Shown one piece after another: positions 8,978 to 17,202 of a DNA stretch of 64,000 bases. Made by a program: the position numbers and the translations under genes. Each line of letters begins with the position of its first letter. Position 1 is the first letter of the stretch. The notes under the pieces are model-generated. The model was not told where the DNA came from. It saw nothing but the letters and a program-made list of their open reading frames with translations, and ran no database searches. The stretch lies in contig NZ_JAAZQL010000003.1 in assembly GCF_012275515.1 (NCBI RefSeq), positions 62,001 to 126,000 on the forward strand. The letters run 5' to 3'. Source of the stretch: Novosphingobium sp. SG707 (lineage in GTDB: Bacteria; Pseudomonadota; Alphaproteobacteria; Sphingomonadales; Sphingomonadaceae).

Positions 8978-11254
8978 GTGTCCGAGGAAAGCCCCGAGCA
9001 AGCCAACGTCCGGTTTACCGAGCGCGAAGCGCTGTTCTACCACAACACGATCCGCCCTGGCAAAATCGAGATCATCGCATCCAAGCCGATGGCCACGCAG
9101 CGAGACCTGAGCCTGGCCTATTCGCCCGGCGTCGCGGTTCCCGTCGAAGCCATCGCCAAGGATCCCGCCACCGCCTATGATTACACCGCCAAGGGCAATC
9201 TGGTCGCGGTGATTTCCAACGGCACGGCCATCCTTGGCCTTGGCAATCTGGGCGCGCTGGCCTCCAAGCCGGTGATGGAGGGCAAGGCGGTCCTCTTCAA
9301 GCGCTTTGCCGACGTCGATTCCATCGACATCGAGATGAATTCCGAAGATCCCGACGCGCTGATCGAAGCCATCGCGCTGATGGAGCCCAGCTTTGGCGGG
9401 ATCAACCTTGAGGATATCAAGGCCCCCGAATGTTTCGTGATCGAGCAAGCCCTGCGTGAACGGATGAAGATCCCGGTCATGCATGACGACCAGCACGGCA
9501 CCGCGATCATTTCGGCGGCCGGTCTGATCAACGCCTGCATGATCACCAACCGCAAGCTGGAAGACATCAAGGTCGTGGTCAATGGCGCGGGCGCGGCGGC
9601 GCTGGCCTGCACCTCGCTGATCAAGTCGATGGGCGTGCGCCACGAAAACGTGATCGTGTGCGACCGCGACGGCCCGATCTATCGCGGCCGCGAAAAGCCG
9701 GTAAACCAGTGGCAGAGCGCCCATGCGGCCGATACCGATGCCCGCTCGCTCGAACAGGCGCTGAAAGGTGCCGACGTGTTTCTGGGCCTGTCGGCGGCGG
9801 GCGCGCTGCCTGCCGAATATGTCAAGGAAATGGCGCCCGAGCCGATCATCTTTGCCATGGCCAACCCGGTGCCCGAAATCACTCCGCCCGAGGCCAAGGC
9901 CGCGCGCCCCGACTGCATCATCGCCACCGGCCGTTCGGATTTTCCGAATCAGGTGAACAATGTGCTGGGCTTCCCCTTCATCTTCCGCGGCGCGCTGGAC
10001 GTGCGGGCCACCGCGATCAACGAAGAGATGAAGATCGCCGCGGCCAACGCCATTGCCGAACTGGCGCGCGAACAGGTGCCCGAAGAAGTCGCGCTGGCTT
10101 ATGGCAAGAACCACAGCTTTGGCCGCGATTACATCATTCCCGCCCCGTTTGACCCGCGCCTGATGGAGGTGGTGTCGATGGCCGTGGCCAAGGCCGCCAT
10201 GGACAGCGGCGTGGCGCAAAAGCCGATCGAGGATTTCAACGCCTATCGCCATCAGCTTAAAGGCCGTCTGAACCCGACCACCTCGGTGCTGACCAACGTC
10301 TATGAACAGGTCAAGGCCAACCCCAAGCGCGTGATCTTTGCCGAGGCCGAGAACGAAGTGGTGCTGCGCGCCGCGATCCAGTTCAAGGATTTCGGCTATG
10401 GCACGCCGGTTCTGGTGGGCCGTACACAGGCCGTGCGCGACAAGCTGGTCGAGCTGGGCGTGGGCAAGCCGGATTCCTATGAAATCCACAATGCCGCCGA
10501 CAGCGAGCATGTCGCGGAAATGGGCATGATGCTTTACGAGCGCCTCCAGCGCCGCGGCTATCTGGAGCGCGACATCAAGCGCATGGTCAATCAGGACCGC
10601 AACGGCTTTGCCTCCGCGCTGCTGAAGATGGGCGTGGGCGATGCGATGGTGACGGGCGCGACCCGCCCCTTTGGCCAGACCATGCGCGAAGTGCGCCATG
10701 TGCTGGACCCCAAGCCGGGCCACCTGCCCTTTGGCATCCATGTGATGGTGGGCAAGAACAACACCACCTTCCTGGCCGACACGACCTGCAACGAGCGGCC
10801 CAATTCGGAAGAATTGGCCGTCATCGCCAAGGAAACGGCGGCCGTGGCGCGCCGTCTGGGCCATGAACCGCGCGTGGCGTTCCTGTCCTTCTCGACCTTT
10901 GGCAATCCCACGGGCAAGTGGCTGGAGCCCATTCGCGGCGCGATCTCGATCCTCGATTCAGAGCCGCAGAACTTTGAATATGAAGGCGAAATGACGCCTG
11001 ATGCGGCGCTCAACCCGGCGGTGATGAAGCATTATCCCTTCAGCCGCCTGACCGCGCCGGCCAATGTGCTGATCTTCCCGGGCCTGCAATCGGCCAATAT
11101 CGCGGCCAAGCTGCTGCGCGAACTGGGCGGCAATACGGCGATCGGCCCGATCCAGATCGGCATGGAAAAGCCGGTGCAGATCGTGCCCATGACCGCGATT
11201 GCGCCCGACGTGCTGACGCTGGCGGTGCTGGCGGCGGCTGGTATCACCGGGTGA
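8978..11254 (+). CDS. maeB: NADP-dependent malic enzyme (MaeB type, with phosphotransacetylase-like domain)
   Basis: The enzyme decarboxylates malate to pyruvate, producing NADPH. GTG at 8978 is the likely start: AAGGAGA lies eight bases before it, while the earlier in-frame ATG has no such site and would add poorly conserved residues. The 758-residue product has an N-terminal malic domain (AYSPGVAVP; YDYTAKGNLVAVI), an NAD(P)-binding domain (VVVNGAGAAALACTSL), and from about residue 430 a phosphotransacetylase-like domain that in this family is regulatory and binds acetyl-CoA. The MaeB-type fusion is complete, with no frameshift. Confidence 0.95.
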   Translation: MSEESPEQANVRFTEREALFYHNTIRPGKIEIIASKPMATQRDLSLAYSPGVAVPVEAIAKDPATAYDYTAKGNLVAVISNGTAILGLGNLGALASKPVMEGKAVLFKRFADVDSIDIEMNSEDPDALIEAIALMEPSFGGINLEDIKAPECFVIEQALRERMKIPVMHDDQHGTAIISAAGLINACMITNRKLEDIKVVVNGAGAAALACTSLIKSMGVRHENVIVCDRDGPIYRGREKPVNQWQSAHAADTDARSLEQALKGADVFLGLSAAGALPAEYVKEMAPEPIIFAMANPVPEITPPEAKAARPDCIIATGRSDFPNQVNNVLGFPFIFRGALDVRATAINEEMKIAAANAIAELAREQVPEEVALAYGKNHSFGRDYIIPAPFDPRLMEVVSMAVAKAAMDSGVAQKPIEDFNAYRHQLKGRLNPTTSVLTNVYEQVKANPKRVIFAEAENEVVLRAAIQFKDFGYGTPVLVGRTQAVRDKLVELGVGKPDSYEIHNAADSEHVAEMGMMLYERLQRRGYLERDIKRMVNQDRNGFASALLKMGVGDAMVTGATRPFGQTMREVRHVLDPKPGHLPFGIHVMVGKNNTTFLADTTCNERPNSEELAVIAKETAAVARRLGHEPRVAFLSFSTFGNPTGKWLEPIRGAISILDSEPQNFEYEGEMTPDAALNPAVMKHYPFSRLTAPANVLIFPGLQSANIAAKLLRELGGNTAIGPIQIGMEKPVQIVPMTAIAPDVLTLAVLAAAGITG

Positions 11255-11314
11255 TCGAGTGAAGGATACCGGCGCGGGGATCATCCTCGCGCCGGTCATC
11301 CCGAGGAAGCGCGC

Positions 11315-11821
11315 ATGATGATCCGCGATGCAGGCCGGGATGATCTGGCCGCTGTTCTGGCCATTTATAACCATGCCGTTTTGCACACGACGGCGGTGTG
11401 GAACGAAACACCGGGCAGTATCGAGGAACGCCACCTCTGGTTCGACGCCAAGCATCAGCGGGGTTTTCCCGTGCTGGTGGCGGTCGAAGGCGATCTTGTG
11501 CTGGGCTTTGCCTCTTATGGCGATTTTCGGCCATTTCCGGGCTATTCCCAAACTGTCGAACATTCAATCTATGTCGCCCCCTCTGCGCATCGGCGCGGGA
11601 TCGGGCGGGCCTTGCTTGATGCGCTGATCGCGCGGGCAAAAGCTTCGGGTTTTCACGCGATGGTCGGCGCGATCGATGCTGGCAACACAGGCTCCATCGC
11701 CCTGCATCAGGCCCTGGGCTTTGCGCAGGTGGGGCTTATGCCGCAGGTCGGCCACAAATTCGGGCGCTGGCTCGATCTGGCCTTTATGCAGAAATTGCTG
11801 TCGGACAGCCCCGCTCCTTAG
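11315..11821 (+). CDS. GNAT family N-acetyltransferase (phosphinothricin acetyltransferase-like)
   Basis: A 168-residue acetyl-CoA-dependent transferase. The pattern IRDAGRDDLAAVLAIYNHAV at the front, FASYGDFRPFPGY in the middle, the acetyl-CoA loop VAPSAHRRGIGRALLDALI and the end motif GFAQVGLMPQVGHKFGRWLDL match the PAT/Bar group, which acetylates phosphinothricin, methionine sulfoximine or related amines. ATG occurs at both 11315 and 11318. The stop overlaps the end of the converging diguanylate cyclase gene by four bases. The true substrate cannot be told from sequence. Confidence 0.88.
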   Translation: MMIRDAGRDDLAAVLAIYNHAVLHTTAVWNETPGSIEERHLWFDAKHQRGFPVLVAVEGDLVLGFASYGDFRPFPGYSQTVEHSIYVAPSAHRRGIGRALLDALIARAKASGFHAMVGAIDAGNTGSIALHQALGFAQVGLMPQVGHKFGRWLDLAFMQKLLSDSPAP

Positions 11822-13080
11822 GCCGGACAGGCCGCCCATTCCACCCGGTTTCGCCCCAGCGCCTTGGCCTGATACAGCGCCGCATCCGCGCTGCCCAGCA
11901 GGGCTTCGCAGGTCTTGCTGGTTTCCGGATAGGTCGCCACGCCAAAGGAGGCGGAAATCTTGGCGTGATGCGCGCCCGACAGGGCCTCGATCCGCCCCCG
12001 GCACTGCTCAGCCTTGACCAACGCCTGATCGAGCGAGCAATCGGGCAGGATCAGCACCAGTTCCTCGCCGCCATAGCGACACGCCAGATCCGAAGCGCGC
12101 AGATGGCCCTGAATGACATGGGCCACATCGCTGAGCACCGCATCGCCTTTGGCATGGCCATAGGTGTCGTTGAGCATCTTGAAATTGTCGAGGTCGATCA
12201 TCACCAGACTGAGATGCGACTGGTTGCGTTCGGCCAGCCGCTGAAGCCGATCAAACGTTTCATCCAGATAGCCCCGGTTATACAGGCCCGTCAGCGGATC
12301 GCGCAGGGATTGGTTGCGCAAGGTTTCGCGCAATTGGATATTGGACAGGGCCAGCGAAATCGACTCGGCCATCGCCCGCCCGATCCTCTCGGCATGGCCC
12401 AGCCGGACGCAGCCTTCCTCGCCCTCGCCGATGAATTTGATCAGGCCGAACACGCTGCCGCGCGCCTGCATCGGAAATTCCAGCGTGATGGTGCTGCCGG
12501 TATGATGGCTGCAACAGACCGAGCCATGCAGCGGATCGTTCAGATGGCTGCGCCCGCGCTTCAGCGCCCAGCAATTGTCGGGCGCCAGCGTGGGCGAAGG
12601 CTCGCAGCCTGCGGGCAGGTTCCATGCCTTGCTCAATTCGAGCTGATCGCCCGCCTGATTGAAAATATACAGCGCCGTGCCAAGATCAGGCAGGATCTGC
12701 TGCGTGGTGACCTGAAGGACGGCGGTGGCGTCCTCATAGCTGTCCGCGCTTTGCAGCATATCGGTCAGGTTGAACAATTCGTCGGCCTGCTGGCGCGCTT
12801 CCTGCGCCTGCTCCAGCGTAACCAGCGAGGCCATGATGCGACGACGGCTGAACACGATCAGGCCCAGCAGCAGCGCGATAGCCACGATCGTCATCAGGCG
12901 CGAGACCAGCAGGTCAGCCTGAGTGACGGCTGTGCCCACGCCATGGCGGTCCAATTCGTAAAGCACCGTGACCAGCGAGAACAGCAGCAGGCCCAGCAAG
13001 GTGTCGCAAAGAGTCATGTCCTTGCGCCCCGCGCGCGCATTGGTGCTCAGACGGTCGTTCCAGATCGACGCCCCCGTCAT
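11818..13080 (-). CDS. Membrane-anchored GAF-GGDEF diguanylate cyclase
   Basis: The enzyme makes the second messenger cyclic di-GMP. Two membrane helices at the N-terminus (about residues 24-42 and 62-80 from the chosen start) are followed by a short coiled region, a GAF-like sensor domain and a C-terminal GGDEF domain. The active-site motif is GGEEL in CRYGGEELVLILPD, preceded by RDPLTGLYNRGYLDE, so the cyclase should be active. An RxxD inhibitory site is not evident. The sensor contains NCWALKRG and SVCCSHH, a cysteine/histidine set that could bind metal or respond to redox. The frame is open to 13134 (GTG) and another ATG lies at 13017, so the start is uncertain. Confidence 0.87.
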   Translation of the reverse strand: MTGASIWNDRLSTNARAGRKDMTLCDTLLGLLLFSLVTVLYELDRHGVGTAVTQADLLVSRLMTIVAIALLLGLIVFSRRRIMASLVTLEQAQEARQQADELFNLTDMLQSADSYEDATAVLQVTTQQILPDLGTALYIFNQAGDQLELSKAWNLPAGCEPSPTLAPDNCWALKRGRSHLNDPLHGSVCCSHHTGSTITLEFPMQARGSVFGLIKFIGEGEEGCVRLGHAERIGRAMAESISLALSNIQLRETLRNQSLRDPLTGLYNRGYLDETFDRLQRLAERNQSHLSLVMIDLDNFKMLNDTYGHAKGDAVLSDVAHVIQGHLRASDLACRYGGEELVLILPDCSLDQALVKAEQCRGRIEALSGAHHAKISASFGVATYPETSKTCEALLGSADAALYQAKALGRNRVEWAACPA

Positions 13081-13242
13081 GCCGCGCGATCCATCGCCCG
13101 GGATTGGCCAAAATATGCGATCACAGCGCAACACCCTTTTTCCGTGGGCGGCCTATGCCACAAACTGATGTAAAAGTTTTTTCGGAATAACCCTATTAAA
13201 CCAAGGACTTTGCCTAAGGAAAATTACTTTGCCCCGGGAAAG

Positions 13243-14382
13243 TCATAAGGACGCTTTGGCGCGGACCACCTGTCCCGAACAGAGCGGCACAAGACACATC
13301 AGCCCGGCCAGCATCACAAAGGACATGGAAAGCCCGGCATATTTTGCCACCAGCCCGATGGCCGCAGGCCCCAGCAGGACCCCCGCATAACCGGTGGTGG
13401 AAATCGCGGCAATGGCCAGCGCGGCGGGCATCTGCTTTTGCGAAGCGGCCTGACGGAACAGCACCGGCACGATATTGGCCGCGCCCAGCCCGATCAGCAC
13501 AAAGCCCGCCCATGCCAGCCCCGCCACCGGCGCCGCGATCAGCACGCCAAAGCCCGCCACCGCCACCGCTCCGCCCCACAGCAGCGCGGCCCTGTCCCCG
13601 ATTCGCGCCGTCAGCGCATCGCCCGTCAGCCGCCCCAGCGTCATGGCAATGGCAAAGAACATATAGCCGAACCCTGCCCGCTTCACATCGACCAGCCCGC
13701 CCTCGGTCAGGAACAGCGCGCCCCAATCAAGCAAAGCCCCCTCGGCCAGAAAGGTGATCGCCGTCAGCCCGGCCAGCAACAGCACGATGCCATGGGGCAG
13801 CGCGAAATGCGGCTCGCCCTCCACCGCCTTGGTCCGCAACAGGCGCGGCGCGGCATAAAGCAGCGCGAGCAGCATCAACAGCGCCCCCAGCAAAGCCCCG
13901 GCCAGCGCGCTGCCCCCCAGCGAGAGCAGCAGCGCCATCATCAGCGATCCGGCAAATCCGCCAATGCTGAAAAGCGCATGAAAGCCCGACATCAGGGGGC
14001 GGCCTGCGTGCTTTTCCACCTCGACCGCATGAATGTTCATCGCCACATCCAGCGATCCCAGCGAAGCGCCAAACACCAGCAGCGCCGCCCCCAGCGTGAG
14101 CACCGAGGGCAAAACCGCCAGCAGCGGCAGCATGGCGCAAAGCCCCAACCCGCCGACCAGAATGACCGGACGCGTGCCGAAACGGCTGCTGAGCGCGCCT
14201 GTGGCTAGCATCGCCATCACCGATCCCGCGCCAAGGCAGAGCAGCAGAGCGCCCAGCACCCCTTCATCGACCCCCAGCCGCAATTTGACAAAGGGCACCA
14301 TCGGCGCCCAGCAGGCTATGCCAAAACCGGCAACAAGAAAGGCCAGGCGCGTGGCAAGCCGCGTCGAGGGGCTGTCAGACAT
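13243..14382 (-). CDS. Major facilitator superfamily transporter
   Basis: 379 residues with about twelve hydrophobic helices in two halves of six, no signal peptide, and a cytoplasmic loop of Arg/Lys-rich residues in the middle (APRLLRTKAVEGE). It resembles the FucP/YbjJ-type sugar or drug-proton transporters. The start at MSDSPSTRLA leaves 16 bases after the DeoR-type regulator gene, so the two are one operon. That pairing suggests the transporter carries the sugar, or sugar-phosphate precursor, to which the regulator responds. The specific substrate is unknown. Confidence 0.88.
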   Translation of the reverse strand: MSDSPSTRLATRLAFLVAGFGIACWAPMVPFVKLRLGVDEGVLGALLLCLGAGSVMAMLATGALSSRFGTRPVILVGGLGLCAMLPLLAVLPSVLTLGAALLVFGASLGSLDVAMNIHAVEVEKHAGRPLMSGFHALFSIGGFAGSLMMALLLSLGGSALAGALLGALLMLLALLYAAPRLLRTKAVEGEPHFALPHGIVLLLAGLTAITFLAEGALLDWGALFLTEGGLVDVKRAGFGYMFFAIAMTLGRLTGDALTARIGDRAALLWGGAVAVAGFGVLIAAPVAGLAWAGFVLIGLGAANIVPVLFRQAASQKQMPAALAIAAISTTGYAGVLLGPAAIGLVAKYAGLSMSFVMLAGLMCLVPLCSGQVVRAKASL

Positions 14383-14398
14383 CTCAGACTCCGAAAGG

Positions 14399-15169
14399 TC
14401 AGGCAGGCGGGCGGGCAAGGATCACCCTTTGCCCGATCTGCGCCATCAAGGCGGGCGCCAGCACGGCGGCGTCATGTTCAAGCACCAAATGCGTGATCCG
14501 GTCGAGCGGGGCGATGCGGAAATGAGTGCGGCTGTCCAGCTTGTCGCTGGTGGCCATGACCACGCTGTGGCGGCTGACCTCGATGGCGGCGCGTTTAAAG
14601 GCTGCATCGTCGGCGTAAAAGGCGCCGATGCCTTCCTCGCCCGAGACCGCGCAGGCGCCCAGAAACGCCCGGTCGATGTTGAATTGGCCCAGCGCCTGCA
14701 CCGCGCCCGCATCGACGCAGCCGCCCACCTGCGCGTCCACCTTGCCGCCGATCATATAGGTGACGATGGTGCCGCGCGCCTGCAGCGCCCCGGCGATCAC
14801 CACCGAATTGGTCACCACCGCGATGCCATCGGGCAGCAAGGGCACCAGCGCCAGATTGGTGCTGCCGCTGTCGATAAAGATCATCTCGCCCGGCGCGATC
14901 AGGCCCACCGCAGCGGCGGCCAGCGCGTGCTTGCGCTCCTCGCTCTCGCCGATGCGCTGGTTGATCGGGGTCGATGGGGCCGAAAGCGGCAGCGCGCCGC
15001 CATAGACCCTGCGGCAGCGCCCCTCGGCGGCAAGGTTGCGCAGATCGCGCCGGATCACATCCTCGGACACATCGAATTCGGCGGCCAGCACATTGGCCAC
15101 CACGGCCTGTCCTTCATCGAGTCGGCGCGCGATCATCTCGCGGCGGCCAAGGGGGAGGTTGTTGTCCAT
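14399..15169 (-). CDS. DeoR/GlpR family transcriptional regulator
   Basis: A 256-residue repressor of the DeoR type. The N-terminal winged helix-turn-helix reads RREMIARRLDEGQAVVANVLAAEFDVSEDVIRRDLRNLAAEG, followed by the RRVYGGA signature. The C-terminal sugar-phosphate-sensing domain includes FIDSGSTNLALVPLL. MDNNLPLGRRE is the preferred start; the open frame extends 14 codons upstream. The gene is first in an operon with the MFS transporter. Members usually repress carbohydrate genes until a phosphorylated sugar binds. Confidence 0.92.
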   Translation of the reverse strand: MDNNLPLGRREMIARRLDEGQAVVANVLAAEFDVSEDVIRRDLRNLAAEGRCRRVYGGALPLSAPSTPINQRIGESEERKHALAAAAVGLIAPGEMIFIDSGSTNLALVPLLPDGIAVVTNSVVIAGALQARGTIVTYMIGGKVDAQVGGCVDAGAVQALGQFNIDRAFLGACAVSGEEGIGAFYADDAAFKRAAIEVSRHSVVMATSDKLDSRTHFRIAPLDRITHLVLEHDAAVLAPALMAQIGQRVILARPPA

Positions 15170-15248
15170 GGGCGTCTTATGCGCCGCACGATTTAGCCCG
15201 TAAATATACATTTATACACGTTTTATGCAATTCATATGAAGAACACGC

Positions 15249-15282
15249 AAAAACCGCCCCAACCCGGCGGGGGTTGAGGCGG
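15249..15282 (-). terminator. Intrinsic terminator after trmB
   Basis: Read on the minus strand, a 12-bp stem with one mismatch (CCGCCTCAACCC pairing with GGGTTGGGGCGG), a five-base loop, then five T residues. It lies 28 bases after the trmB stop. Confidence 0.85.
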
Positions 15283-15310
15283 CCTGCGAAACGGCAATTA
15301 TCGAACGAAA

Positions 15311-16030
15311 TCAGTCTTTACGGCGATATCGGAAGTACCAGACCTCATGTCCGTAAACCGTGCGCGCCTTATGCTCATAGCGCGTTTGCGGCCAGCCGCC
15401 GGGGCGGACCTGAAAATCCTTGGCCTCCTTGGCCAGCCATTCGAACTTGTCGGTGTGGCGCTGCATCACCATCAGCGCATGGCGGACATAGATCGCATGG
15501 TCGGTGCCGAATCGGAACTCGCCGCCGGGCTTGAGCTTGCGGGCGAACATTTCTACCGGGCCATCATTCATCATCCGGCGCTTGGCATGGCGCGCCTTGG
15601 GCCATGGGTCGGGGTGCAGCAGATAGAGCATGGTGAGCGAGCCATCGGGAATGCGCGAGAGCACCTCCAGCGCGTCGCCATGATGGATGCGGACATTGGG
15701 GATCGGGGCATGGGCGCCATTATCCCCGGACACATGGGTCAGCGCCTGCGCCACGCCATTGATGAAGGGCTCGGCGCCGATAAAGCCATGATCGGGCAGC
15801 ATATCGGCGCGATAGGCCATATGCTCGCCCCCGCCAAAGCCGATCTCGAAATGCAGCGGGCGGTCCTCGCCAAACAGGCGCTGGGCCGTCACCTCGCCCT
15901 CCATCGGCACGGCGATCTGGGGCAGCAGCGTATCCACCAGCCCTTGCTGCCCGGCGCGCAGGGGCTTGCCCTTGGAGCGGCCATAGAGCCGGTTGAGCGT
16001 GGTGGGATCGCCTTCTTTATGCGCGGTCAT
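15311..16030 (-). CDS. trmB: tRNA (guanine-N7-)-methyltransferase TrmB
   Basis: The enzyme methylates G46 in the variable loop of many tRNAs using S-adenosylmethionine. The 239-residue product shows the SAM-binding motif FEIGFGGGEHM, the segment IGAEPFINGVAQAL, and the family signatures LLHPDPWPKARHAKRR (the PDPWPK catalytic loop) and FRFGTDHAIYVRHAL. The C-terminus (GHEVWYFRYRRKD) is also typical. A basic N-terminal extension contains RLYGRSKGKPLRAGQQ, as in other alphaproteobacterial TrmB. The gene ends in a good intrinsic terminator. Confidence 0.97.
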   Translation of the reverse strand: MTAHKEGDPTTLNRLYGRSKGKPLRAGQQGLVDTLLPQIAVPMEGEVTAQRLFGEDRPLHFEIGFGGGEHMAYRADMLPDHGFIGAEPFINGVAQALTHVSGDNGAHAPIPNVRIHHGDALEVLSRIPDGSLTMLYLLHPDPWPKARHAKRRMMNDGPVEMFARKLKPGGEFRFGTDHAIYVRHALMVMQRHTDKFEWLAKEAKDFQVRPGGWPQTRYEHKARTVYGHEVWYFRYRRKD

Positions 16031-16111
16031 GTCTGTGCCTTCAAGATTTCGCCGGGCGCGATGGCAGGCCGTTAAGGCAGGGTCAAGGCCCAGCAGGCAA
16101 AGGGGGGCGTC

Positions 16112-16288
16112 ATGTTTGCCCTCGGTTGCCTTGCGCTGATCGTTCTGCCGCTGCTCGGCTTTATCGCCGGATTGGTGATGGGCGGACAGGCTGCGGGCCT
16201 GTGGGGCGCGAGCGTCGGCCTGATCGCGGCCCTGCTGATGAGCGCCATTGCTGCCCTCGCGCTGGTCAAGGCCAGCCGCAAGCGCTGA
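16112..16288 (+). CDS. Hypothetical small two-helix membrane protein
   Basis: A 58-residue frame with ATG after a strong purine-rich site (AGGGGGG). Two hydrophobic helices (about residues 3-21 and 28-51) are separated by a short Gly/Gln turn, and the chain ends SRKR, which would place the C-terminus in the cytoplasm. It is the only plus-strand frame between trmB and ctrA, which are both on the minus strand, and it converges on the ctrA terminator. No known family is recognised. Confidence 0.55.
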   Translation: MFALGCLALIVLPLLGFIAGLVMGGQAAGLWGASVGLIAALLMSAIAALALVKASRKR

Positions 16289-16297
16289 CGTCCAATG

Positions 16298-16326
16298 AAA
16301 AGCCCGCCTTCCTTGCGGGGGCGGGC
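16298..16326 (-). terminator. Intrinsic terminator after ctrA
   Basis: On the minus strand, a perfect 7-bp stem GCCCGCC/GGCGGGC with an 11-base loop, followed by TTTT. It lies about 30 bases downstream of the ctrA stop. Confidence 0.75.
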
Positions 16327-16358
16327 CTTCATGTCGGGTTGTTCGGGGGATGGCCGGT

Positions 16359-17054
16359 TCAGGCCGCTACAGCATCCTCGCCCGGATCGCGCAGTACATA
16401 GCCGCGGCCCCAGACGGTTTCGATGTAATTCTCGCCGCCGCAGGCATGGGCCAGCTTCTTGCGCAGCTTGCAGATGAACACGTCGATGATCTTGAGTTCG
16501 GGTTCGTCCATACCGCCATAGAGGTGGTTGAGGAACATTTCCTTAGTCAATGTCGTGCCCTTGCGCAGCGAAAGCAGCTCGAGCATCGCATATTCCTTAC
16601 CGGTCAGATGCACGCGGGCGCTGTCAACCTCCACCGTCTTGGCGTCGAGGTTGACCGAGAGCTTGCCGGTGCGGATGACCGATTGCGAATGGCCCTTGGA
16701 GCGGCGGACCACGGCGTGAATGCGCGCGATCAGCTCTTCGCGGTGGAAGGGCTTGGTCACGTAATCGTCGGCGCCAAAGCCGAACGAACGGACCTTGGAG
16801 TCCATTTCCGAAATGCCCGAAAGGATCAGCACAGGCGTCTGAACCTTGGCCACGCGCAGCTTTTTGAGCACGTCATAGCCATGCATATCCGGCAGATTGA
16901 GATCCAGCAGGATGATGTCGTAGTCATAGAGCTTGCCGAGATCGAGGCCTTCTTCCCCGAGATCGGTCGAATAGACATTGAAGCCCTCTGTGGTGAGCAT
17001 CAATTCGATGGCTCTGGCCGTAGTCGGCTCGTCTTCGATCAACAGCACGCGCAT
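16359..17054 (-). CDS. ctrA: Cell-cycle response regulator CtrA
   Basis: CtrA is the OmpR-type master regulator of the alphaproteobacterial cell cycle and motility, phosphorylated through the CckA-ChpT phosphorelay. The 231-residue product begins [10 protein letters not shown] and has the phospho-acceptor at Asp51 (LLDLNLPDM), the receiver Lys in VTKPFH, and the nearly invariant CtrA DNA-binding region including [19 protein letters not shown] and [15 protein letters not shown]. It ends in Ala-Ala, like Caulobacter CtrA, where those residues are the ClpXP degradation signal. The upstream region holds a TTAACCAT half-site. In Rhodobacter this protein is required for gene transfer agent expression. 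Confidence 0.97.
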   Translation of the reverse strand: MRVLLIEDEPTTARAIELMLTTEGFNVYSTDLGEEGLDLGKLYDYDIILLDLNLPDMHGYDVLKKLRVAKVQTPVLILSGISEMDSKVRSFGFGADDYVTKPFHREELIARIHAVVRRSKGHSQSVIRTGKLSVNLDAKTVEVDSARVHLTGKEYAMLELLSLRKGTTLTKEMFLNHLYGGMDEPELKIIDVFICKLRKKLAHACGGENYIETVWGRGYVLRDPGEDAVAA

Positions 17055-17113
17055 ATGGGTGAACCCCCTTGCCCCGAAACCCGCGAACGCACCTTCACCG
17101 GGCACATCCGCTA

Positions 17114-17121
17114 TTAACCAT
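17114..17121 (+). promoter_or_regulatory. Candidate CtrA half-site upstream of ctrA
   Basis: TTAACCAT, an exact match to the CtrA half-site 8-mer, lies 60 bases before the ctrA start. Two further TTAA elements follow at 17143 and 17148, though not in the exact TTAA-N7-TTAA spacing. Autoregulation of ctrA is known in Caulobacter; here it is an inference from the motif. Confidence 0.45.
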
Positions 17122-17202
17122 AGGAGGAATGAACGCGAAAGGTTAATTTAATGTAAACCGGCATTAAAGCCCCCATTTTTTTGGGGTAACTCGTAAATGC
17201 CC

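Noticed and set aside
8945..10864. Long open frame (639 codons) opposite the malic enzyme
   Set aside because: His- and Arg-rich translation without domain, caused by codon bias of the real gene.
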